NCBI RefSeq assembly: GCF_965200405.1 | Contig: NZ_OZ241356.1 | Span: forward strand, 1,550,001 to 1,614,000 | Direction of reading: 5' to 3' | Length of the DNA: 64,000 bases | DNA from: Glacieibacterium sp965200405 | Lineage (GTDB): Bacteria > Pseudomonadota > Alphaproteobacteria > Sphingomonadales > Sphingomonadaceae | In this document: positions 34,882 through 42,473 of the stretch, in pieces | Layout: every line of letters starts with the position of its first letter | How positions within the stretch are numbered: the first letter of the stretch is position 1 | Notes under the pieces: model-generated | The model's database searches: none | Told to the model about the DNA's origin: nothing | What the model saw: only the letters and a program-made list of their open reading frames with translations | Made by a program: the position numbers and the translations under genes

Positions 34882-35911
34882 CCCACACGATATAGCCGAG
34901 CCGGACAAGCAGGACATGATGGCAGGCTCCGGCGAGCGGGAGGCGCTCGACCGCGCTTCGGAACTGGCGTTCGCCTGCGCTTTTCCGGCGACGATCCTGT
35001 GGGGTGCGGCACGGACTATGGTGTTCAACCCGGCTTTCGACGCTGCGGGGATAGACCATGCCGTCGGCCCGGGCGCTCTGTCCGATCCGGGGTTCTGGCC
35101 CGCCGATCCCGGTGACCTGCTGGCGATCGAATTGCGCGTCATGGCGGGCGAGACCGTTGCCGCGGAACTGGCCCTGACCGATCAGCCGCAGCCGGGGGCG
35201 GAACGCTGGTTCAGCCTCAGCGCGAGCCCGCTTCGAACCCCGAACGGGCGGGTCGCGGGCATCCTGACCATCGGCGTCGAGATCAGCGAATTGGTGCGTG
35301 CCCGCGCCGCTGCCGGACATGCTGTCATCGCCCAGGCCGCTCTACGACACCGCCTTCGCAACGTCGTCGCGGTGATCCGCTCGATCGCCCGGCGCGGTGC
35401 CGCGCCGGGCATGTCGTCGGAGGATTATGCGGCGCGCCTCGACGGTCGCATCGGCGCGTTCACCCGGACGCTGGCCGAACTGACCCGCGAAGGCGGCGGC
35501 AGCCTCGATCTCGCCGGGCTGCTCGCCGGAGAGTTGCTCGCCCATGTCGTGCAGGAGGGCGAGCGTTTGTCGTTTTCCGGGCCGCCGATCCGCCTCGACG
35601 CGCGGATCGCCCAACGCCTGGGCCTGGCGTTCCACGAACTCGCCGCCAACGCCGTCGAGTTCGGGTCGCTGTCCCACCCGGCTGGACATGTTGCGGTGTC
35701 GTGGCAGATCGTCGACGGCGGGTTGCAATTCGACTGGATCGAGTCGGGCGGTCTGCATCCGGTGGTGCAACCTGGCCGGCGCAGCTTCGGGATGGAAACG
35801 TTGGAGCGTACCCTGGCCTATGATCTCAACGCGACCGCGGTCGCCAGCTTCGAACCGCAGGGCTTCCGGTATCGCCTGACCTTGCCGCTGCCGGCCGGGC
35901 CGGGGGCATGA
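34865..35911 (+). CDS. HWE-type sensor histidine kinase
   Basis: A 348-residue soluble kinase. A PAS-like N-terminal domain (residues about 30-150, ending TIGVEISELV) is followed by the HWE/HisKA_2 phospho-acceptor helix ALRHRLRNVVAVIRSIARR with H162, and an ATPase domain with the N-box FHELAANAVEFGSLS and late GMETLERTLAY. No transmembrane segment. GGAAGG nine bases before ATG 34865 supports the start inside the end of the Crp gene. The stand-alone receiver at 33112 is the likely partner. It overlaps the next gene by ATGA. Confidence 0.9.
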   Translation: MPTTPDPHDIAEPDKQDMMAGSGEREALDRASELAFACAFPATILWGAARTMVFNPAFDAAGIDHAVGPGALSDPGFWPADPGDLLAIELRVMAGETVAAELALTDQPQPGAERWFSLSASPLRTPNGRVAGILTIGVEISELVRARAAAGHAVIAQAALRHRLRNVVAVIRSIARRGAAPGMSSEDYAARLDGRIGAFTRTLAELTREGGGSLDLAGLLAGELLAHVVQEGERLSFSGPPIRLDARIAQRLGLAFHELAANAVEFGSLSHPAGHVAVSWQIVDGGLQFDWIESGGLHPVVQPGRRSFGMETLERTLAYDLNATAVASFEPQGFRYRLTLPLPAGPGA

Positions 35912-36945
35912 CCGATCGGACAATCGGTGTCGGGCTGGTCGGCTATGGTCTTGCCGGCGCATCGTTCCACGCTCCGCTGATCGGGGCCGTTGCCGGGCTG
36001 CGGCTGGCTGCCGTCGTCACTTCCAGGCAAGACGAAGTCGCGGCCGGCTGGCCCGAAGCGCGCGCAGTAGAGGAAGCCGGTGCGCTGTTCGCCGATCCGG
36101 AGATCGAGCTGGTCGTCATCGCGACGCCGAACCTGACCCACGCCCCGCTGGCCCGCGCCGCGCTGGAGGCGGGCAAGCATGTCGTGATCGACAAGCCCTT
36201 CGCGACCGACGCGGCAGAGGGCGAGACGCTGATCGCGCTGGCAGCGGAGCGGGGGCGGATGCTCAGCGTCTTTCACAATCGTCGCTGGGACGGCGATTAC
36301 CTGACCGTGCACCGCTTGCTGGCGGAGAAGCGGCTGGGTGAAATCAGCCTGTTCGAGGCGCAATGGGACAAGTTCCGCCCCGCCATCAAGACCGGCTGGC
36401 GCGAGGTAAGTGCGCCTGGATCAGGGTTGCTCGCCGACCTTGGGCCACATCTGATCGACCAGGTGCTGCAGTTGTTCGGCCGGCCCGATGCATTGTCGGC
36501 CGACGTCTTGACCCAGCGCGCGGCGGCCGAGACTGACGATTATTTCGAGGTGACGCTGCACTACGGTACGATGCGCGCGATTGTCTCGGCATCGACGCTG
36601 ATGATCGTGCCGCGTCCCCGTTTCCGGCTGGCCGGGTCGGCCGGGCTGTTCGAGAAATACGGTCTCGACCCCCAAGAGACGTGGATGCGCGCCGGACAGC
36701 GACCGCAGGACGCCGGGTTCGGTGAAGATGCACCCGGGACCTATGGCGTGCTGACCGACCCCAAGGGTGTGGCAACGACGGTACCGACCGAGCCGGGGGA
36801 CTATCGTTGCTTTTACGAGGGCGTTGCCGCGGCGATCCTGCACGGGACGCCGCCACCGGTCGATCCTGCCGACGCCTGTACCGGGCTGCGCCTGATCGAA
36901 CTCGCCCGGGTCAGCGCCGCCACGGGTCGGCAGATCACGCTGTAA
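35908..36945 (+). CDS. Gfo/Idh/MocA-family oxidoreductase
   Basis: A 345-residue NAD(P)-dependent dehydrogenase. The Rossmann start is VGLVGYGLAGASFHAP, then VIATPNLTHAPLA and VVIDKPFATDA (the EKP-type motif as DKP), and the substrate-domain helix ADLGPHLIDQVLQLFG. The substrate is probably a sugar or polyol (YvaA/scyllo-inositol-type by look). It is coupled to the kinase by ATGA. Its stop codon lies within the -35 of the predicted ECF promoter at 36942. Confidence 0.92.
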   Translation: MTDRTIGVGLVGYGLAGASFHAPLIGAVAGLRLAAVVTSRQDEVAAGWPEARAVEEAGALFADPEIELVVIATPNLTHAPLARAALEAGKHVVIDKPFATDAAEGETLIALAAERGRMLSVFHNRRWDGDYLTVHRLLAEKRLGEISLFEAQWDKFRPAIKTGWREVSAPGSGLLADLGPHLIDQVLQLFGRPDALSADVLTQRAAAETDDYFEVTLHYGTMRAIVSASTLMIVPRPRFRLAGSAGLFEKYGLDPQETWMRAGQRPQDAGFGEDAPGTYGVLTDPKGVATTVPTEPGDYRCFYEGVAAAILHGTPPPVDPADACTGLRLIELARVSAATGRQITL

Positions 36946-36967
36946 CCCGCCGCGCAGTTGGCGCGAA
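36942..36967 (+). promoter_or_regulatory. Putative SigF-type ECF promoter
   Basis: GTAACC (36942-36947), 16-base spacer, CGAA (36964-36967). From memory this is the form described for Caulobacter SigF-dependent promoters. It lies about 90 bases upstream of the cytochrome b gene heading the unit that ends with the ECF sigma factor and NrsF, so autoregulation is expected. Confidence 0.55.
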
Positions 36968-37056
36968 GTTCCGGCCACAAGGATGACGGCGCGGCGAACA
37001 GCAGCGCGGGACTCCCGGACGCTGTCGTTGTACGACGGTCTCAACGAAGGGCGTGG

Positions 37057-37917
37057 ATGATGGCGACGGACGGCGCAGCGGTTATGGCGGATGGGCTATC
37101 CGCCCCGGCCAAGCCTTATCTGTGGAAGCGCCACGCGCTGACCACCCGCATCACGCACTGGATCACGGTGCTGTCGATGGCCTTCCTGCTCACCTCGGGG
37201 CTCAACATCTTCAATGCCCATCCGGCGCTCTACTGGGGCAGCTACGGCGCTGATTCCGACGACAACAAGCGCTGGCTCGAGATCGGCAGCACCGGTCAGC
37301 AGGGCATCACCCGCATCGGGCCGGTCAAGCTGGACACCACCGGCGTGCTCGGCCTGTCGAACGACAAGCGGGGCCAGGCGCAGGCGATCGGTTTCCCCGG
37401 CTGGGCGACCTTCCCGAGCTACCGCGACCTCGGGACGGCGCGCAACTGGCACTTCTTCTTCGCCTGGGTCTTCATCCTCAACGGGCTGGTCTATCTGGCA
37501 GCCGGACTGTGGTCGGGGCATTTGAAGCGCGACCTGCTGCCCCGGCTGTCCGAGCTCAGCCCGCGCAACATCCTCCACGACATCTGGCTGCATCTGCGGC
37601 TCAAATTCCCGCGTGGCGAGGATGCCAAGCGCTATCACATCCTGCAAAAAGCGGCGTACGGCGGTACGGTGTTCATCCTGCTGCCGCTCATGGTCGCCTC
37701 GGGCCTCAGCCTGTCGCCGGGCATCGGGGCGAGCTGGACCTGGCTGATCGACCTGCTCGGTGGCCGCCAGAGCGCGCGCTCGATCCACTTCATCACCATG
37801 GCGCTGCTCGTCGGCTTCGTCATCGTCCATGTCGCGATGGTTTTGCTGGCCGGGCCGTTCAACGAGATCCGCTCGATGATCACCGGCAAGTTCCGCATCG
37901 ATCCGGTGAAGCCATGA
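37057..37917 (+). CDS. Cytochrome b561-like membrane subunit
   Basis: A 286-residue inner-membrane di-haem cytochrome b with about four to five hydrophobic helices: RITHWITVLSMAFLLTSGLNIF, ARNWHFFFAWVFILNGLVYLAA, YGGTVFILLPLMVASGLSLS and SIHFITMALLVGFVIVHVAMVLLAG (listed in order, each carrying a His). It probably delivers quinol electrons to the exported molybdoenzyme that overlaps it by ATGA. Two ATGs (37057, 37060) follow GAAGGG. It is the first gene of the predicted ECF-controlled unit. Confidence 0.87.
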   Translation: MMATDGAAVMADGLSAPAKPYLWKRHALTTRITHWITVLSMAFLLTSGLNIFNAHPALYWGSYGADSDDNKRWLEIGSTGQQGITRIGPVKLDTTGVLGLSNDKRGQAQAIGFPGWATFPSYRDLGTARNWHFFFAWVFILNGLVYLAAGLWSGHLKRDLLPRLSELSPRNILHDIWLHLRLKFPRGEDAKRYHILQKAAYGGTVFILLPLMVASGLSLSPGIGASWTWLIDLLGGRQSARSIHFITMALLVGFVIVHVAMVLLAGPFNEIRSMITGKFRIDPVKP

Positions 37918-38687
37918 GCATGATCAACCGCCGTAGTCTGATGACCGTCGGCAGCGGGCTGCTGCTGGCGGGTTGCGACAAGCTCGTCCAGTCGCCCGGG
38001 CTGGTCAGCGTCGTCCAATCGGCGGAGCAGGCGACCTATCGCTGGCAGCGGCTGATCGGCCGCGACGCACTCGCCAAGGAGTTCACCAAGGCCGACCTCA
38101 GCCCCGACTTCAAGGTCAACGGCACTCGCGAGCCGCGGGAAGACGCCTATCAGGCGCTGGCGGCCAATGGGTTCGCCGATTGGAAGCTCAGGATCGACGG
38201 GCTGGTCGACCGGCCGACCGACGTCTCGCTGGCCGAGTTGCGTCGCTTGCCGGCGCGGACCCAGATAACCCGGCACGACTGCGTCGAGGGCTGGAGCGCG
38301 ATCGGCGAATGGTCGGGGCCGCAGCTCGGAACATTGCTCAAGACGGTGGGGTTGAAGCCCAATGCCCGCTACATCGTCTTCCACTGCGCCGACAATTACG
38401 GCGGCGAGCAGTCCAAGGGCGGCGCCCAGTCGTCAGGCATCTATTACGAGAGTATCGACCTCGTCGACGCCTTCCACCCCCAGACCATCGTGGCTTTGAG
38501 CATGAACGGCGGCCCGTTGAGCGTCGGTCACGGCGCGCCCGCGCGGATGCGGATCGAGCGCCAGCTCGGCTACAAGCAGGCCAAATACGTCATGCGGATC
38601 GAGGCGGTGAACAGCTTCAAGGGCCTCGAACTCGGCCGCGGCGGCTATTGGGAGGACCGTGGCTATGAATGGTACGCGGGGATATGA
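37914..38687 (+). CDS. MsrP/sulfite oxidase-like molybdopterin protein, exported
   Basis: A 257-residue protein with the oxidoreductase molybdopterin-binding domain. The N-terminus MSMINRRSLMTVGSGLLLAGC combines a twin-arginine (NRRSLM) and a lipobox-like LLAGC, so it may be a Tat-exported lipoprotein. RHDCVEGWSAIGEW holds the molybdenum ligand Cys123. YIVFHCADNY and GAPARMRIERQLGYKQAKYV are family elements. By analogy with MsrP it may repair oxidised periplasmic proteins or reduce a small molecule. It is followed after 8 bases by the sigma factor gene. Confidence 0.9.
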   Translation: MSMINRRSLMTVGSGLLLAGCDKLVQSPGLVSVVQSAEQATYRWQRLIGRDALAKEFTKADLSPDFKVNGTREPREDAYQALAANGFADWKLRIDGLVDRPTDVSLAELRRLPARTQITRHDCVEGWSAIGEWSGPQLGTLLKTVGLKPNARYIVFHCADNYGGEQSKGGAQSSGIYYESIDLVDAFHPQTIVALSMNGGPLSVGHGAPARMRIERQLGYKQAKYVMRIEAVNSFKGLELGRGGYWEDRGYEWYAGI

Positions 38688-38694
38688 CGTCTAG

Positions 38695-39222
38695 GTGACG
38701 GAGGTCTGGGCCAGGTTGATGATTGCGGCGCAGGCGGGCGACAAGGCCGCCTATCGCCTGCTGCTCGACGAGGTCCAGGTCTGGCTGACGCGTTACTACC
38801 GCCACCGGCTGCCGCCCGACCGGGTCGACGATGCGGTGCAGGACGCGCTGGTCGCGGTTCACACCAAGCGCCACACCTGGGATCCGTCGCGACCGTTCGG
38901 ACCGTGGTTGGCTGGCGTGGCACGCTACAAATGGATCGACGCGCTGCGTAACCTCAAGGCGACGCGGACCGAAGAGCTACCCGAGACGCTCGGCGTAGGC
39001 GACAGCGGCGACGCGGTGGTCAGCGCCAATGTGCTGGCGCGGCTGATGCAATCGCTCAAGCCGGCGCAGGCCGACGCCATCCGGCTGGTCAAGCTGGAGG
39101 GACGCACGGTCGAAGAAACCGCGGCACTGACCGGGCAGAGTGCCTCGCTGGTCAAGGTCAACATTCACCGGGGCATGGCGCGACTGATGAAGCTTGTCGA
39201 AGGATCTGGCGATGCCGGCTGA
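38695..39222 (+). CDS. ECF RNA polymerase sigma factor (SigF/ECF16-like)
   Basis: A 175-residue sigma factor. Region 2 runs AYRLLLDEVQVWLTRYYRHRL...DDAVQDALVAVHTKRHTWD with the FxPWLxGVARYKWID segment; region 4 runs LKPAQADAIRLVKLEGRTVEETAALTGQ, then SLVKVNIHRGMARL. The GTG start at 38695 follows the molybdoenzyme by 8 bases. It is paired with an NrsF-type (DUF1109) anti-sigma factor, as in Caulobacter SigF. Confidence 0.92.
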   Translation: MTEVWARLMIAAQAGDKAAYRLLLDEVQVWLTRYYRHRLPPDRVDDAVQDALVAVHTKRHTWDPSRPFGPWLAGVARYKWIDALRNLKATRTEELPETLGVGDSGDAVVSANVLARLMQSLKPAQADAIRLVKLEGRTVEETAALTGQSASLVKVNIHRGMARLMKLVEGSGDAG

Positions 39223-39868
39223 CCGGATGCCCAGCGAACTGACCATCGACCGGCTGGTCGCCGGCCTCGCCCCCGTGCGCCCGGCGCGGCCGTGGCGCGG
39301 CGTGTTGGCGCTGCTGGTCGTGGCGGCGGTTGAGCTGGCGCTGGTCATCGGTATGACGCCGCCGCGCAACGACATGGAAATGGCGATGGCCGGGCCGATG
39401 CTGTGGTGGAAGATCGCCAGCAGCCTGATGCTGGCGGTCGCCGGCACGCTGGCGCTGGCGGCGACACTGGTGCCCGATGCGCCGCGCAAGGCCGGGGTAC
39501 GCTGGATGCTCGGCGCGGCGGGGATCGCATTAATCACCGGGATTGCGGTGACCGACCATCAGGCACTGCCCGCCGCGATGGCCGACACGATGAGCTGGCG
39601 CGAGGGGTTGGCCTGTATCGCGGTGGTCGAAGCCTATGCGCTGCCGATGCTGCTGGCGATGCTGCTGGTGGCGCGCCGGGCCGCCCCCGCCTGGCCGCGC
39701 GCTACGGCGATCGCGGCGGGCGTGGCCAGTGCCGGCTGGGGCGCGGTCGCCTTTGCGTGGCGCTGCCCGCACGATTCCGCGATGTACGTGCTGGTCTGGT
39801 ACGGGCTGGCGGTGGTGATCGGCGCCGGGTTGGCGCTGCTGGTGCTGCCGCGCTTCCTACGCTGGTAG
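39212..39868 (+). CDS. nrsF: NrsF-like (DUF1109) membrane anti-sigma factor
   Basis: A 218-residue inner-membrane protein with about six hydrophobic helices. After the short N-terminal ELTIDRLVAGLAPVRP (a typical DUF1109 start that contacts sigma) the helices follow. Two Cys, C135 and C185, are 50 residues apart, the same spacing as the metal-responsive Cys131/Cys181 I recall for Caulobacter NrsF. That suggests heavy-metal or thiol stress as the signal. ATG 39212 with AAGGAT upstream overlaps the sigma gene by 11 bases. Its end overlaps the MTA phosphorylase tail to tail. Confidence 0.88.
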   Translation: MPADRMPSELTIDRLVAGLAPVRPARPWRGVLALLVVAAVELALVIGMTPPRNDMEMAMAGPMLWWKIASSLMLAVAGTLALAATLVPDAPRKAGVRWMLGAAGIALITGIAVTDHQALPAAMADTMSWREGLACIAVVEAYALPMLLAMLLVARRAAPAWPRATAIAAGVASAGWGAVAFAWRCPHDSAMYVLVWYGLAVVIGAGLALLVLPRFLRW

Positions 39869-40714
39869 GACCCGCCCAGCCACCGCGTCGAGCTTCGCCA
39901 GCAACGCCGGGTCACGCGCCTCGGGAGCGGTGATCAGCGCGAAATCGAGGCAGGTATCGATCGGCGACGGCGCGCGCTCGGCGGGCAGCGACTGGGCCAG
40001 CGCCACCACCAGCGCCCGCGCCCGGGCGGCATTGTCGTGCATGACCTTGAGGATGTTCCCGACCTCTACCGGCGCCTCGTCCACCCGCCAGCAGTCGTAG
40101 TCGGTGACCATGCCGACCAGCGCGTACGGCAGCTCCGCCTCGCGCGCGAGCTTGGCCTCCGGCATCGCGGTCATGCCGATGACGCTGCAGCCCCAACTGC
40201 GGTACAGCTCGCTCTCCGCCCGCGTCGAGAATTGCGGCCCCTCCATCGCCAAATAAGTGCCGCCGCGCGTCGCCTCCCCCGCTGCATCCGCGACCAGTGC
40301 CGACAGCCGCGGGCATACTGGATCGGCCATCGAGACATGCGCCACCATGCCCGTGCCGAAAAAGCTCTTGGCCCTCGCGAAGGTCCGGTCGACGAACTGG
40401 TCGACCACCACAAACCGCCCCGGCGCCAGCTCCTCGCGCAACGAGCCAACGGCGGAGATCGCCACGATGTCGGTGCAGCCCGCACGCTTCAGCACGTCGA
40501 TGTTCGCCCTGTTGTTGAGCTCGCTCGGCGACACCCGGTGCCCGCGCCCATGCCGCGGCAGGAACGCCAACTCAACCGTGCCGATCCGCCCGCACAGCAA
40601 AGCGTCCGACGGCTTCCCCCAAGGCGAGGCCACCGTCCGCCACTCCGCCCCCTCCAGCGCATCGATGGCGTACAGCCCCGAGCCGCCGATGATCCCGATC
40701 TTCCAGCCCGCCAT
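39857..40714 (-). CDS. mtnP: S-methyl-5'-thioadenosine phosphorylase
   Basis: A 285-residue purine-nucleoside-phosphorylase-fold enzyme cleaving methylthioadenosine to adenine and methylthioribose-1-phosphate. Visible: IGIIGGSGLY at the start, LPRHGRGHRVSPSELNNRANI, ISAVGSLREELAPG, MEGPQFSTRAES, and GMTAMPEAKLAREAELPYA with VTDYDCW. A perfect AAAGGAG precedes ATG 40714. No other methionine-salvage gene is nearby. Confidence 0.94.
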   Translation of the reverse strand: MAGWKIGIIGGSGLYAIDALEGAEWRTVASPWGKPSDALLCGRIGTVELAFLPRHGRGHRVSPSELNNRANIDVLKRAGCTDIVAISAVGSLREELAPGRFVVVDQFVDRTFARAKSFFGTGMVAHVSMADPVCPRLSALVADAAGEATRGGTYLAMEGPQFSTRAESELYRSWGCSVIGMTAMPEAKLAREAELPYALVGMVTDYDCWRVDEAPVEVGNILKVMHDNAARARALVVALAQSLPAERAPSPIDTCLDFALITAPEARDPALLAKLDAVAGRVLPA

Positions 40715-40771
40715 GCGCTCTCCTTTACAGCCCCGCTTTGACACGAACCCGCCACCGGGTGAAATACCGCC

Positions 40772-42421
40772 ATGCCAGCCAGCCTCGACGCCCAGCTCGA
40801 AGACTCCGCCAATGATCCGGAGCTGATCACCGCGGCGCTGGCGCTCAACGCCAACGACCTGCCCAAGGCGGAAGCCATCCTCCGCGCCCGGCTCAAGCGC
40901 GACCCGCTGGAGGTCGCCGCGATCCGCATGCTGGCCGAGGTCGCCGGGCGGATCGGCCGCTATGCCGACGCCGAGAAGCTGTTGCGCCGCGCCCTCGACC
41001 TCGCACCCGGCTTCGACGCCGCTCGCCATAACCTGGTCGTCGCGCTGCACCGCCAGAACAAGTCGGCCGAGGCCCTGACCCACCTCGACGACTTGATGAG
41101 CCGCGACGCGAATGCGCCCGGCTACCGCATCCTTCGCGCCGCGATCCTCGTCCGCCTCGGCGATTATCCCCAGGCGCTGTTGGTCTATGCCGCAGTCCTC
41201 GCCGATCATCCGCTCCAGCCCGCCAGCTGGATGAGCTATGGACACGCGCTGAAAACCGTCGGGCGCCAGACCGACAGTATCGCCGCCTATCGCCGCGCCA
41301 TCGCCATCGAGCCGACCCTCGGCGAAGCGTGGTGGAGCCTCGCCAACCTCAAGACCGTGTCGTTCGACGCCGCCGACATTGCCGCCATGCAGGCCGCGCT
41401 GGCGACGCCCGACGTCGCCGATGCCGATTGCTATCACCTCGATTTCGCTCTCGGCAAGGCGCTGGAGGACCGCGCCGAGTATCCCGCCTCGTTCGCGCAC
41501 TACGCCGCCGGCAACGCCCTGCGCCGTACCGAACTCGACTACGACGCCGACGAGACCAGTGCCAATGTCGAGCGTAGCCGCGCGCTCTACACCGCCGGGT
41601 TCTTCGCTGCCCGCGCCGGCCAGGGCTGTCCCGACCCCGACCCGATCTTCGTCGTCGGCCTGCCGCGCTCCGGCTCGACGCTGATCGAGCAGATCCTGTC
41701 GAGCCATAGCCGCGTCGAGGGCACCACCGAGCTCCCCGACTTGCTGGCCCTCGCCCGCCGCCTCGGCGCTCGCGACGCTGCCGAGACCGGCGACCGTTTC
41801 GCCGACCGCGTCGCCGCCCTCGATCCCGACGAGCTTCGCGCCCTCGGCCAGGAATACCTTGACCTGACCCGCCCGCAGCGCCGCAGCGAGCGCCCGTTGT
41901 TCATCGACAAGATGCCTAACAACTTCATCCACGCCGGGCTGATCCACCTGATTCTGCCGAACGCAAAGATCATCGACGCCCGCCGTCATCCGCTCGGCTG
42001 CTGCTTCTCGGGGTTCAAGCAGCATTTCGCGCGCGGCCAGTCGTTCAGCTACGATCTTGGCGACATCGGCCGCTACTGGGCAGACTATGCCAAGCTGATG
42101 GCGCATTTCGACGAGGTGCTTCCGGGCCGCATCCACCGGGTCCATTACGAGCAACTCGTCGCCGAGCCGGAGGCCGAGATCCGCCGCCTGCTCGACTATT
42201 GCGGCCTGGAATTCGAGCCCGGCGTCCTCGACTTCCACCGCACCGAGCGCGCCGTCCGCACCGCCAGCTCAGAACAGGTGCGCCAGCCACTGTACGCCTC
42301 GGCTGTGGATCATTGGCAACACTATGCGGAATGGTTGACGCCGCTGGTCGAAACTCTCGGCCCGCTACTGGACAAGTATCCGATCGTGTCGCAGCCTGAA
42401 GATACAGATCTGGCGAAATAG
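40772..42421 (+). CDS. TPR-sulfotransferase fusion protein
   Basis: A 549-residue protein: TPR repeats (residues about 15-200, e.g. GRYADAEKLLRRALDLAPGFDAARHNL) and a C-terminal sulfotransferase domain. The 5'-PSB loop FVVGLPRSGSTLIEQIL is near residue 295 and the 3'-phosphate motif is KIIDARRHPLGCCFSGF, as in tyrosylprotein-type sulfotransferases. Such proteins sit beside TonB receptors in Sphingomonadales, as here (42474), but their substrates are not known. It is divergent from mtnP. Confidence 0.9.
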   Translation: MPASLDAQLEDSANDPELITAALALNANDLPKAEAILRARLKRDPLEVAAIRMLAEVAGRIGRYADAEKLLRRALDLAPGFDAARHNLVVALHRQNKSAEALTHLDDLMSRDANAPGYRILRAAILVRLGDYPQALLVYAAVLADHPLQPASWMSYGHALKTVGRQTDSIAAYRRAIAIEPTLGEAWWSLANLKTVSFDAADIAAMQAALATPDVADADCYHLDFALGKALEDRAEYPASFAHYAAGNALRRTELDYDADETSANVERSRALYTAGFFAARAGQGCPDPDPIFVVGLPRSGSTLIEQILSSHSRVEGTTELPDLLALARRLGARDAAETGDRFADRVAALDPDELRALGQEYLDLTRPQRRSERPLFIDKMPNNFIHAGLIHLILPNAKIIDARRHPLGCCFSGFKQHFARGQSFSYDLGDIGRYWADYAKLMAHFDEVLPGRIHRVHYEQLVAEPEAEIRRLLDYCGLEFEPGVLDFHRTERAVRTASSEQVRQPLYASAVDHWQHYAEWLTPLVETLGPLLDKYPIVSQPEDTDLAK

Positions 42422-42473
42422 CCGGGCAGGAGTTTCGGGGACGGAAACGGCGACGTTTCAAAGGGGACATATC

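Noticed and set aside
40715..42238. Long N-terminal extension of MTA phosphorylase in the same frame
   Set aside because: Conserved sequence and a perfect Shine-Dalgarno begin at 40714; upstream is antisense of the sulfotransferase.
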